Source: Pirellulales bacterium
GTDB taxonomy: Bacteria > Planctomycetota > Planctomycetia > Pirellulales > JAICIG01
DNA length: 20,120 nucleotides
NCBI GenBank assembly: GCA_025924495.1
Contig: JAICIG010000098.1
Span: 1-20,120, forward strand
Direction of reading: 5' to 3'
The translations under genes were made by a program, and so were the position numbers. The notes below the pieces were generated by a model, which saw nothing but the letters and a program-made list of their open reading frames with translations, was not told the DNA's origin and made no database searches. Positions 13,542 through 20,120 of the stretch are shown piece by piece. How positions within the stretch are numbered: position 1 is the first letter of the stretch; each line of letters starts with the position of its first letter.

Positions 13542-14618
13542 TTATTTGGGGCCGGGCATGGTCTTGCCTTTGAGTTGGTAGACGTAGGCGAGGACCTCGG
13601 CAACGGCAGAGTACATCTGGTGTGGGATGGGATGGTTGACGTCGACTTCTTTGTAGAGTGCTTGGGCGAGAGGCTTCTTCTCGATGATCGGAATACCGTT
13701 CTCGAGCGCCAGGCGGCGAATGCGCTGCGCGAGCACCCCGGCGCCTTTGGCGATGACGACGGGCGCGGCCATCGTCTCGATGTCGTACTGGATGGCAATC
13801 GCCAGTTCGGTCGGGTTGGTGATCACTACGTCGGCCTTGGGCACGGTCGATTGCAGCCGATTCAAGGCCAACTGCCGCTGCACGGAACGCCGGCGGGCAA
13901 TCACCTGCGGATCGCCTTGCAGGTTCTTCATTTCCTCGCGGATTTCCTGCTGCGTCATCCGCAAGTCCTGCTCCTGGCGCCACCACTGAAAGCCGTAGTC
14001 GAGCAGCGCCAGAAACAACAGCGCCGCGGCGATCTTGATGCCCGTCCAGAGCAATGACTCGGCCAAGAACACGGCAATCTCGGGCAGCCCCTGCTCCGAC
14101 AGCGAGAGCACCGTATCGCGGTCGGCCGAGATGACGGCGTAGGCCATCACGCCGACCAGAATCACTTTCACCAGGCCGAAGAACAAGCGGACCGCGCCGG
14201 CGAGAGAAAAAATGCGCGAGAAGCCCTTGAGCGGATCAATGCGGCTGAAGTCGGCCGCCAGCTTGTCGGGCAAGAACAACAACCCGACTTGCGCGACGTT
14301 CACCACAACCGTGGCGACCAGCATGGCGATCAACAGCGGCAGCAAGGCGGGCGCAACCAGCCACACCAGGTCGTTCCAACTGGCGACGAACGAATCGACG
14401 TCGGGAGAGATGGCCTGCGGGTCGCCCAAGAAGCGCTCGGCGAGAGCGCCGATCACGCTGACCATCGAACCGCCCAGCCACAACAGCGACACCAGGCCGG
14501 CCAACAGTTGCGTCGCCGAGCCAAGATCTTGACTGCGCGCGACCTGCCCTTGCTCGCGGGCTTGTTGCCTGCGGTGCGGCGTTGGGTCCTGTGTTTTGTC
14601 GCCGTCTTGGTCGGCCAT
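13542..14618 (-). CDS. flhB: FlhB, flagellar export apparatus switch protein
   Basis: This 358-aa protein has the usual FlhB length and layout. The basic start (DKTQDPTPHRRQQAREQGQV) is followed by four membrane segments between residues ~35 and ~210, the helical linker (RMTQQEIREEMKNLQGDPQV) and the cytosolic domain. The autocleavage site, canonically NPTH, reads N268-P-T-E271 (VVITNPTELAIAIQYD). Asn and Pro, between which cleavage occurs, are present. FlhB works with FliPQR at the base of the export gate and switches substrate class from hook to filament. It is the last flagellar gene of the operon here, 92 bp after fliR. That gap is filled by a heptamer repeat, and no strong Shine-Dalgarno is visible. 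Confidence 0.96.
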   Translation of the reverse strand: MADQDGDKTQDPTPHRRQQAREQGQVARSQDLGSATQLLAGLVSLLWLGGSMVSVIGALAERFLGDPQAISPDVDSFVASWNDLVWLVAPALLPLLIAMLVATVVVNVAQVGLLFLPDKLAADFSRIDPLKGFSRIFSLAGAVRLFFGLVKVILVGVMAYAVISADRDTVLSLSEQGLPEIAVFLAESLLWTGIKIAAALLFLALLDYGFQWWRQEQDLRMTQQEIREEMKNLQGDPQVIARRRSVQRQLALNRLQSTVPKADVVITNPTELAIAIQYDIETMAAPVVIAKGAGVLAQRIRRLALENGIPIIEKKPLAQALYKEVDVNHPIPHQMYSAVAEVLAYVYQLKGKTMPGPK

Positions 14619-14628
14619 GCAAAAAAGG

Positions 14629-14691
14629 CGTCAGGGGTCAGGCGTCAGGCGTCAGGGGTCAGGCGTCAGGGGTCAGAGATCAGGAGATAGG
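14629..14691. repeat. Heptamer minisatellite between fliR and flhB
   Basis: Nine 7-bp units in a row, mainly GCGTCAG and GGGTCAG with diverged AGATCAG and GAGATAG at the right end, fill the 92-bp fliR-flhB gap. The array ends 10 bases before the flhB start. Slippage would change the leader length of flhB within the operon mRNA but no reading frame. Confidence 0.92.
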
Positions 14692-14710
14692 AGTTCTGGT
14701 TCCTCTACTG

Positions 14711-15511
14711 TTAAGTTCCTTCTGCGAGGGCGGCGAAGACGAACTGCAGGGCGGGTTCGATCTCGTCTTGAAAGAGCCAGGCCATGCCGCCTAAGGAAAT
14801 GGAAAGGATGCCGAAGGTGGTCAGCGCGTTGAGGCCGAAGCCAAAGGCCATCACGTTGAGCTGCGGCAGGGTGCGGCTGATAATGCCCATCACGAGCGAA
14901 GCCAACAGCAGGGCCACCATGGCGGGCGCCGCCGTGCGAACGCCAAGCGAGAAGCTCTGCACCAGCAGGTTGACGACAAGTTCGCCCAACGAGTCGGGCA
15001 TGGCGATGCCGCCCAGCGGCAATACGGTGAACGACTCCAAGAGCCCAGCGATCATCATGCGATGGCCGCCCAGGATCAAGAAGATCGCCAGAGCGAGGAG
15101 ATACAGCATTTGCGAAAAGAGGGGAATACTGGCGTCGACGCCTGGATTGAAGACGTCGGCCAGGCTCATGCCGCTCATCTGGCTGATGATCTGCCCGGCG
15201 AGTTGCACGCCCGAGAAGAGGAGCATCACGCCGAAACCGAGTGTTAAACCGAGCAATAGCTCGCCGCCGATCATCACGCCATAGCCGAGCAACGAGGCGG
15301 GCCACGTTACCTGCGATGCCAACTGCGTCGGCGTGAGCACCAGAGCGATGGCAAAGGCCAGCAGCGCGCGGACCTGGGCCGGCGCTTCGGAACTGCCGAG
15401 CGGGGCGCCGACGATCATCAGCCCGCTGACGCGAATGAGCACGAGCGTGAAGACGAGAAAGTGATTCAGGCTGAAAGCGAGCTCGGCCAACCAATCCATG
15501 CGAGCGCCCAT
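14711..15511 (-). CDS. fliR: FliR, flagellar export gate membrane protein
   Basis: This 266-aa hydrophobic protein with about six membrane segments matches FliR. It shows NHFLVFTLVLIRVSGLMIVG, PLGSSEAPAQVRALLAFAIA, GELLLGLTLGFGVMLLFSGV, GQIISQMSGMSLADVFNPGV and MGIISRTLPQLNVMAFGFGL. FliR joins FliP and FliQ in the export-gate ring at the base of the flagellum. An ATG at 15511 starts 7 bases after the fliQ stop; a second in-frame ATG at 15499 (MDWLAEL) is also possible. Neither has a good Shine-Dalgarno, so translational coupling to fliQ is likely. The gene is intact. Confidence 0.96.
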   Translation of the reverse strand: MGARMDWLAELAFSLNHFLVFTLVLIRVSGLMIVGAPLGSSEAPAQVRALLAFAIALVLTPTQLASQVTWPASLLGYGVMIGGELLLGLTLGFGVMLLFSGVQLAGQIISQMSGMSLADVFNPGVDASIPLFSQMLYLLALAIFLILGGHRMMIAGLLESFTVLPLGGIAMPDSLGELVVNLLVQSFSLGVRTAAPAMVALLLASLVMGIISRTLPQLNVMAFGFGLNALTTFGILSISLGGMAWLFQDEIEPALQFVFAALAEGT

Positions 15512-15518
15512 CCGGCGG

Positions 15519-15785
15519 CTAGAGATTATCCGGGATGTTGCCGATCACTTCGTGAATGTATTGCAGCATCTGGTCGAGCAGCCACGGCAGGCTGAACGAC
15601 AACACGGCCACCATGGCCACCAACTTCGGCACGAACGCCACCGTTTGTTCTTGCACCTGCGTGAGCGCTTGCAGCAACCCGACGATGAGACCGACAACCA
15701 GCCCGGCGATCAGCACGGGGGAGCTGATCAGCAAGGTGATCATGACCGCCTGGCGGCCCAGGTCGACGGCGTCGGTCGTATCCAT
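15519..15785 (-). CDS. fliQ: FliQ, flagellar export gate membrane protein
   Basis: From the ATG at 15785 the product is 88 aa, the standard FliQ length. It starts MDTTDAVDLGRQAVMITLLI and has two membrane helices (SSPVLIAGLVVGLIVGLLQA and LVAMVAVLSFSLPWLLDQML) with the conserved TQVQEQTVAFVPK loop between them. A longer frame to 15902 reads through an inserted repeat and is not used. FliQ subunits wrap the FliP/FliR core of the export gate. The gene is separated from fliP by a 122-bp repeat element instead of the tight spacing usual for this pair. Confidence 0.96.
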   Translation of the reverse strand: MDTTDAVDLGRQAVMITLLISSPVLIAGLVVGLIVGLLQALTQVQEQTVAFVPKLVAMVAVLSFSLPWLLDQMLQYIHEVIGNIPDNL

Positions 15786-15811
15786 ATTGGGCGAATTCGC
15801 GTGAGAGGAAT

Positions 15812-15933
15812 CGTAGGGTGGGCCTCGCCCACCATGAATCAACGTTTGGTCCGCAATCGTCGGTGGCAGGTCGGGTCGCAGGTCGTCGGTAACAGTGCCC
15901 ACAAACGCTTCGGTGGGCGGGGCCCACCCTACG
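15812..15933. repeat. MITE-like element with 22-bp terminal inverted repeats between fliP and fliQ
   Basis: CGTAGGGTGGGCCTCGCCCA (15812-15831, ending CC at 15833) is inverted at 15912-15933 with one mismatch over 22 bp. The similarity continues inward (ACGTTTG versus GCGTTTG). The right end abuts the fliP stop codon (15934-15936) exactly. The ~78-bp interior has no gene. Each end also folds on itself (GGTGGGC/GCCCACC). This looks like a small non-autonomous element or paired REP (BIME-like) lodged in the operon. Confidence 0.8.
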
Positions 15934-16848
15934 CTATGTAAAGGGCTGAAAGCTTTCGATCAGCATGCCGATGACCAATCGCCAGCCGTCGGCTAACACG
16001 AACAACAACAATTTGAACGGCAATGAAATTAACACGGGCGGGAGCATCAACATGCCCATCGAGATCATCACGCTGGAGACAACCATGTCGAGAATCAAGA
16101 AGGGCAGGTAAATCTGAAAACCGATCAAAAATGCCGTTTTCAATTCGCTCAGCATAAAGGCCGGCAGCAAGGCCTGGATCGGCACGTCGTCGTAACTTTG
16201 GGGCGTGGGAGCATCGGGCATGTAGTCGAGAAACAGCCAGACGTCGTCGCTGTTGCCGGTGCGCTCGATCTGATCGCTCATGAAGCGGCGCACGGGGCGC
16301 ATCGTCTTTTCCCAGGCTTCTTCCAGTCCGATCTGCCGCTCGCTGTAAGGCTTGATGCCTTCGTCGTAGGCCTGTTTCCAGACCGGCGTCATGATCAATA
16401 GCGTCAAGAACAAGCCGACCGACGTGATCACCTGGCTGGGCGGCAGTTGCTGCGTGCCCAAGGCCTGCCGCAAGAGGCCCAGCACAATCACGATTCGGAT
16501 GAAGCTGGTGGTCATCAGCAGCACGGCGGGCGCCAGGCTGAGGACCGTGAGCAGCAGCATTACCTGGATGGTCGAGGTCAGTCCTTCGGGACTGGTCCAC
16601 ACCGTGGGACCGCCCGAGAGCATGCCCGGCAGCTCGACGCGAGCCGGACTGTTGGGAGATTCTTGCGCGAGGGCGGGGCTGACCGCAGACAAGATTGCCA
16701 ATACTGCGATTGCCGCGAGGAAGAGGGAGACATTGTCGCCTTTCGCTCCGCGAAAGGGCGTTCTTTCGCGGAGCGAAAGACGACAAACGCGGAGCGAAAG
16801 GAGACAAAGGGGATTCGACGGTGTTGTTGTTCGCGGGAGTTTAAACAT
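15934..16848 (-). CDS. fliP: FliP, flagellar export gate membrane protein, with repeat-derived N-terminus
   Basis: The core is textbook Fli[61 protein letters not shown], then [20 protein letters not shown] and [20 protein letters not shown]. Total length is 304 aa. The ATG (16848) overlaps the fliO stop by 8 bases, so coupling is likely. Residues ~12-39 (including [14 protein letters not shown]) are encoded by a palindromic repeat element. The signal peptide hydrophobic core comes only afterwards (residues ~41-61, [20 protein letters not shown]). Normal FliP begins at its signal peptide. FliP forms the pentameric core of the export channel with FliR and FliQ. Confidence 0.95.
   Translation of the reverse strand: MFKLPRTTTPSNPLCLLSLRVCRLSLRERTPFRGAKGDNVSLFLAAIAVLAILSAVSPALAQESPNSPARVELPGMLSGGPTVWTSPEGLTSTIQVMLLLTVLSLAPAVLLMTTSFIRIVIVLGLLRQALGTQQLPPSQVITSVGLFLTLLIMTPVWKQAYDEGIKPYSERQIGLEEAWEKTMRPVRRFMSDQIERTGNSDDVWLFLDYMPDAPTPQSYDDVPIQALLPAFMLSELKTAFLIGFQIYLPFLILDMVVSSVMISMGMLMLPPVLISLPFKLLLFVLADGWRLVIGMLIESFQPFT
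16736..16812. repeat. Palindromic CTTTCGCGGAGCGAAAG element inside fliP 5' coding region
   Basis: CTTTCGCTCCGCGAAAG (16740-16756) and its exact reverse complement CTTTCGCGGAGCGAAAG (16763-16779) are separated by 6 bases. A third partial copy, CGCGGAGCGAAAG, lies at 16788-16800. Each 17-mer is itself near-palindromic. Together they can form a 17-bp stem in the fliP mRNA about 70-110 bases after the start codon. The insertion keeps the frame open. Confidence 0.9.
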
Positions 16849-17638
16849 CGGAGTCCTCCAGCGCGGCGTCGACGCCCAGGGGGCGCGGAATTGTTTTGTC
16901 GCGCGTGACGGAGTGGGCGGTTCGCTCCAGGAAGCCGGGCGCCACTTTTTCGCGGCCGAATTGTTGCAGCACCTGGCGGAAGGATTTGGTCGCGCTTTGA
17001 GGATGAGACTGGCGGCACAAGCCAGTCAGCCGGTCAACTTCCAAAGGGTCGGTGATTTCGGTCAGGGTTTCGGCAATTCCCTGCGCCAGGTAGACCAGCA
17101 GGACCTTATTGCCGCAGCGGATAAGATGGGCGTGCTGGCGGCCGGCCAGCGTTGTGCGGCCAAGCACTTCGACCGCCTCGCTGGGCAGGGCCGTAGGACC
17201 TGGCGGCATGCCGCGCCGCAGGACCCAGGCAACGCCGAAGAACAAACCCAGCACCACCAGTAGGCTCGCCATGCCCGTGAAAATTGATGAGGCGGCGCCG
17301 ACGGCGCGCGGCTTTTCCGCCGGCCGGCCTTCCTTAGCGTCTTTATTGGCGCGCGGAGGCAAAGGGCGCGAAGCTTCGGGGGCGCGGCCTTTCAGGGGCG
17401 CCGGTTCTTGCGTCACGTAGGAAGCGGCTTCGACGTGCGATGGGTCGTCGGCAGGCTCGCGCTCGCTTTTCAAGGCATCGGCCTGATTGGCTGGCAGACG
17501 GCGCGGCGCGGCGCCAGCCGTTGAGCGCGAGGGAGGATGTGCGGCGTAGCGGCCGGGCGGCGCCGGCTTGATTTCTTCGGCGCTTACAAGCAATGGGCTC
17601 AGGCAGATGAGCGCGACGAGAATCGATTTGGCGGGCAT
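16841..17638 (-). CDS. fliO: FliO, flagellar export apparatus assembly protein
   Basis: This 265-aa protein has a signal-like start ([20 protein letters not shown]) and a long Pro/Ala/Arg-rich periplasmic stretch to about residue 112. One membrane helix follows (residues ~119-140, [20 protein letters not shown]), then a cytosolic FliO domain ([40 protein letters not shown]). FliO stabilises FliP during export gate assembly. It is longer than enteric FliO because of the disordered periplasmic part and a C-terminal tail. GGGAAG lies 8 bases before the ATG. Its end overlaps the fliP start by 8 bases, as expected for a fliO-fliP pair. Confidence 0.9.
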   Translation of the reverse strand: MPAKSILVALICLSPLLVSAEEIKPAPPGRYAAHPPSRSTAGAAPRRLPANQADALKSEREPADDPSHVEAASYVTQEPAPLKGRAPEASRPLPPRANKDAKEGRPAEKPRAVGAASSIFTGMASLLVVLGLFFGVAWVLRRGMPPGPTALPSEAVEVLGRTTLAGRQHAHLIRCGNKVLLVYLAQGIAETLTEITDPLEVDRLTGLCRQSHPQSATKSFRQVLQQFGREKVAPGFLERTAHSVTRDKTIPRPLGVDAALEDSDV

Positions 17639-17666
17639 CCTTGCACTTCCCGGGCGCGGCGCCCAG

Positions 17667-18323
17667 CTATCCGGCCGTCTCGCCGGCGATCAATTCGGCG
17701 ACGCGCACGCAGAAGTTGTCGTTCAGCACCAACACTTCGCCCTTGGCGATCAACCGGCCGTTGACGAAGATGTCGACCGGATCGCCCGCCAACTTGTCGA
17801 GAGGCACGACCGAACCTTTGCGGAGGCGGAGAATGTCCTCGAGATACATGTGCGTGCGGCCGAACTCGATCTTCAGATCGAGCTCGACGTCGCGAATCAG
17901 ATCGAGCGTGGCGCGTTCTGTGTTCGGGGCCGCTCCGACGAAGTCTTCGAGCTGGAATGCCGCCACGCCCGGCGGCGCGTCGTCTTCGGGCCGATCGATG
18001 GAAGCGATAGCGCGCTCAGCCTGTTGCAGCAGCAGTTCAATGTCGGCCTGGGCGACTCCCTCGTCGCGGCCGGCGACAGCCGACGCAGCCGAGCGAGAAC
18101 CGGCCTTCGGCGACGACGCCGCTTGCTGTTGCTGGAACAGCGCCTCGACATCGCTCTGACCGAGTATTTTGGCAAACGACTCATCGGCCGCAGCAGAAGA
18201 AACCGGAGGCGCACTTGGGGGCGGAGCGGCTGCGGCGGGCGGTGGATCGGGATCGGGCGAACGCGCTTGCTGCAGCAAGCGTTCGATCTCGTCCTGGTTG
18301 ATCCGTTGAGAATCGTCCGCCAT
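17667..18323 (-). CDS. fliN: FliN-type C-ring protein with three FliM/FliY-like N-terminal motifs
   Basis: From the ATG at 18323 the product is 218 aa. A second ATG at 18329 is equally close to an AGGA. The C-terminal SpoA domain (residues ~141-213) is FliN-like: DVELDLKIEFGRTHMYLEDI, GSVVPLDKLAGDPVDIFVNG, LIAKGEVLVLNDNFCVRVAE. The first 110 residues are unusual. Three short helices, QDEIERLLQQA (10-20), QSDVEALFQQQ (56-66) and QADIELLLQQA (92-102), sit in Pro/Ala/Ser linkers. They resemble the SQxEIDALL peptide by which FliM and FliY bind phospho-CheY. FliN forms the flagellar switch ring with FliM. No fliM lies beside it. The frame extends to 18452, but that part overlaps fliL and looks non-coding. 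Confidence 0.9.
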   Translation of the reverse strand: MADDSQRINQDEIERLLQQARSPDPDPPPAAAAPPPSAPPVSSAAADESFAKILGQSDVEALFQQQQAASSPKAGSRSAASAVAGRDEGVAQADIELLLQQAERAIASIDRPEDDAPPGVAAFQLEDFVGAAPNTERATLDLIRDVELDLKIEFGRTHMYLEDILRLRKGSVVPLDKLAGDPVDIFVNGRLIAKGEVLVLNDNFCVRVAELIAGETAG

Positions 18324-18441
18324 CGGCATCCATTCCTGTTGTGCGCAGAGCGAACTGCGTGTTGGCGTCCGCCGTCCTTGGCCAACGCCGATCTGGCCGC
18401 GAGCAGTAGCTAGAGGCTGTCGCTCAAACTGCTGCACTGGG

Positions 18442-19050
18442 TCATTGTTCAACCACCAGGAAATCGCTGAAAACGACCCCCTGCAGCAGCGGCTTGCCCA
18501 GAGCGCGGTTAGTTTTCTCTAAAATCTGCCTTTTGATCAAGCCCAACCCGGGATCGGTCAAATCGGCCAACTCGGCGCTGCGAATGGTGGTGATGACCTG
18601 GTCGCGAATTCTGTGCTTGTTGACCTCGAAGTATTCGGCGAAACCATGTTCTTCTTCGGCCGTAATGGTGCCATACAGGTGGAAGTCGATCAGCAGAGTG
18701 GTGTTCGATGCAGGTTGGAAGGCCGAGAGGCTGTACTCGCCGAGGTCGATCTCGCGTTCGATGCGAAGTTCTCCCTTGGCGCCGCGCTTCACGCCCACGC
18801 CAGGCTGCTCAGGCTCTCCATCTTCTCCTTCGCCTGCGGAGTGGGAAGCCGGGGCGGCCGGGTTGACTTCGGTGGCGGCGGCTTTGTCGGTGGCCATCGA
18901 CACATACACGAAGGCAAACAAGCATTCGGCCCCGATCACAGCCGCGATCAGTCCGAGCACGATCAGCTTCCAAAACCAACCTGATTTCTTATCGCCCAGA
19001 GAATCCGAGGTCGCGGAAACGGGCGGGGCGGGGGTGGCTTGCGTGGTCAT
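18442..19050 (-). CDS. fliL: FliL, flagellar stator-associated membrane protein
   Basis: This 202-aa protein has a short cytosolic N-terminus, one membrane helix (residues ~27-50, WKLIVLGLIAAVIGAECLFA) and an acidic Gly/Glu linker. The periplasmic FliL domain contains LGEYSLSAFQPASNTTLLID, FAEYFEVNKHRIRDQVITTI and LGLIKRQILEKTNRALGKPL. FliL forms rings around stator units and supports torque. AGGTGA lies 9 bases before the ATG. A stretch of about 110 bp without a gene separates it from fliN, and 173 bp without a gene separates it from flbD upstream. In many bacteria motA and motB occupy the latter position. Confidence 0.93.
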   Translation of the reverse strand: MTTQATPAPPVSATSDSLGDKKSGWFWKLIVLGLIAAVIGAECLFAFVYVSMATDKAAATEVNPAAPASHSAGEGEDGEPEQPGVGVKRGAKGELRIEREIDLGEYSLSAFQPASNTTLLIDFHLYGTITAEEEHGFAEYFEVNKHRIRDQVITTIRSAELADLTDPGLGLIKRQILEKTNRALGKPLLQGVVFSDFLVVEQ

Positions 19051-19223
19051 GGCTCGGTTTCACCTGGCGAAACGTGACGGTCATTGGAATCGGGACGACG
19101 CTTTGGCGACAATCCGCAGAGCCCTGGCTTGCACAGCGGCTGGGCCGGCGAAGGCCAGCGGCTGCGCGGCGCCGCCAGTTGGCGAGATTCGGACGAGGGG
19201 CGATGTCGGGCTGCGAGCTACGT

Positions 19224-19457
19224 CTACCGCGCGGCGAGCGATTGACGAGACAACGCCGCGGGACGGGGGGGCGGAAGGAGATGCTTGGAACGTTGATACT
19301 CGATCGTGCGCTCGAGCACTTCGTCCATCGATTCGCGCACTACCACGCGATCACCGCAAGTCAGGGTGATAAACGTATCGGGGCGCTGTTCGACGTAGCG
19401 AATCAACTCGGCGTTCAAGATGAACGCCTCGCCATTCAAATGCGTGAGCTTGATCAT
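19224..19457 (-). CDS. flbD: FlbD family flagellar protein
   Basis: From the ATG at 19457 the product is 77 aa. It reads MIKLTHLNGEAFILNAELIR and continues with VEQRPDTFITLTCGDRVVVR, the FlbD signature (I-LTxLNGxxFxLNxELI, PDTxITLxxGxxxVVxES). A GGGA lies 8 bases upstream; the ATG two codons earlier is possible but less well spaced. These small FlbD proteins, distinct from the Caulobacter sigma-54 activator of the same name, are found between flgE and motA or fliL; their role is poorly known. The C-terminal 20 residues (PPPRPAALSRQ) are a family-atypical tail. Confidence 0.9.
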   Translation of the reverse strand: MIKLTHLNGEAFILNAELIRYVEQRPDTFITLTCGDRVVVRESMDEVLERTIEYQRSKHLLPPPRPAALSRQSLAAR

Positions 19458-19583
19458 GTGCATCGTCCCAGGCAATCGCCGGCCGTCAGCCGGCGCATTC
19501 CGCGGCCATCCGGACATCGCCGCCTGCAGTCTTTGCTCGGCAGACGGCTATGGCTCCATTGAAACATAGGACAAGCTTGCCGT

Positions 19584-20120
19584 TTAGCCAGTGCGTAAGT
19601 TGAGCAACTGATCGAGCAATTGTTGCGCGGTACTGATCACCTGTGCATTGCCGCGGTATGCCGTAGACGCCGTAATCAGATTAATCAGATTTTGCCCGAT
19701 ATCCGTATTCGACTGTTCCAACGCCCCTGCGATGATCGAACCGATGCCTTCGGAGTTTGGATTGCCCACGACCGGCAACCCCGAATTGATACTGGCCGCA
19801 TAGAGATTCTGACCGCGCTGATCTAACCCTTGCGGGTTGGCGAAGCGAGCCAGTTCGATCTGCCCCAGGTTGCGCTGCGTGCCGTTGTCGAAAATGCCAC
19901 GGATGACGCCATCTTCGCCAATGATATAGCTGGTGAGCTTGCCTGGCGGGAACCCGTCTTGCGTGGTGGCGGCGATCGAGGGCGTTTGTGCGGCCAGGCC
20001 GGAAACTTGGGAGAAGTCGAGAGCGAAATCGAGCGGCTTGGCTGAAGGCTCGTTCGCGCGGTCGACGGCGACGGTATCGTTAGTGGCCGAAATGAACTTC
20101 CCTTCGCCGTCAAAGGTGAC
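19584..20120 (-). CDS. flgE: FlgE, flagellar hook protein, C-terminal part
   Basis: The frame enters from the right edge of the window and ends at 19584. It encodes the last 178 residues of a hook protein. The FlgE beta domain (VTFDGEGKFISATNDTVAVD, FPPGKLTSYIIGEDGVIRGI) is followed by the family's LGQIELARFANPQGLDQRGQ and NLYAASINSG. The conserved C-terminal helix follows (LEQSNTDIGQNLINLITAST, then AYRGNAQVISTAQQLLDQLL). FlgE polymers form the hook linking basal body and filament. It is the most upstream flagellar gene visible, 126 bp before flbD. The start, and any promoter for the operon, lie outside the window. Confidence 0.95.
   Translation of the reverse strand, partial: VTFDGEGKFISATNDTVAVDRANEPSAKPLDFALDFSQVSGLAAQTPSIAATTQDGFPPGKLTSYIIGEDGVIRGIFDNGTQRNLGQIELARFANPQGLDQRGQNLYAASINSGLPVVGNPNSEGIGSIIAGALEQSNTDIGQNLINLITASTAYRGNAQVISTAQQLLDQLLNLRTG

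Noticed and set aside
15786..15902. Longer start for FliQ
   Set aside because: The extension reads through the inverted-repeat element, and the ATG at 15785 gives the standard 88 residues.
18330..18452. Longer start for the FliN-type protein
   Set aside because: It overlaps the fliL stop, lacks family-like sequence, and AGGA precedes the ATGs at 18329 and 18323.

Overview
The window reads as a chromosomal piece of a Planctomycetota bacterium (Pirellulales-like; inference). The basis is a minus-strand flagellar cluster, large exported proteins of planctomycete style, intergenic DNA full of short palindromic and tandem repeats, and IS4/RAYT-type mobile debris. Nearly every convincing gene is on the minus strand. 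No tRNA, rRNA or CRISPR array was seen.

Layout, left to right. (1) 1-2740: an intact HEAT-like small protein (173-709) preceded by the 3' stump of a broken gene, then a pile-up of mobile remnants: a DDE transposase fragment, a complete REP-associated tyrosine transposase (RAYT) with inverted REP-like ends, the first 30 codons of a second RAYT, and an IS4-type transposase C-terminus on the plus strand. (2) 2739-8870: a four-gene minus-strand cassette that looks like an operon (gaps 43, 68 and 81 bp). In transcription order it encodes a 1040-aa exported TPR-CHAT protein with an intact His/Cys dyad, a secreted helical/beta protein, a secreted TPR protein and a secreted Pro/Gly-rich protein. This is the best candidate in the window for an undescribed system. 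(3) 8871-10490: about 1.6 kb with no convincing gene, ending in an 89-bp tandem array. (4) 10491-13319: a HGSNAT/DUF5009-like membrane acyltransferase and a secreted double-DTG (retropepsin-like) protein with a PDZ domain. (5) 13542-20120: a flagellar operon read right to left: flgE (3' end), flbD, fliL, a fliN-type C-ring gene, fliO, fliP, fliQ, fliR, flhB.

The flagellar genes encode the hook (FlgE), a regulator (FlbD), the stator-associated FliL, a C-ring protein, and the export gate FliOPQR with FlhB. motA, motB and fliM, often found between flbD and fliN in such clusters, are absent here. The FliN-type protein carries three FliM/FliY-like short helical motifs. FlhB has NPTE where NPTH is canonical. 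Several intergenic spacers, and the start of fliP itself, contain inserted repeat elements, so repeats have invaded this operon without obviously breaking a reading frame.
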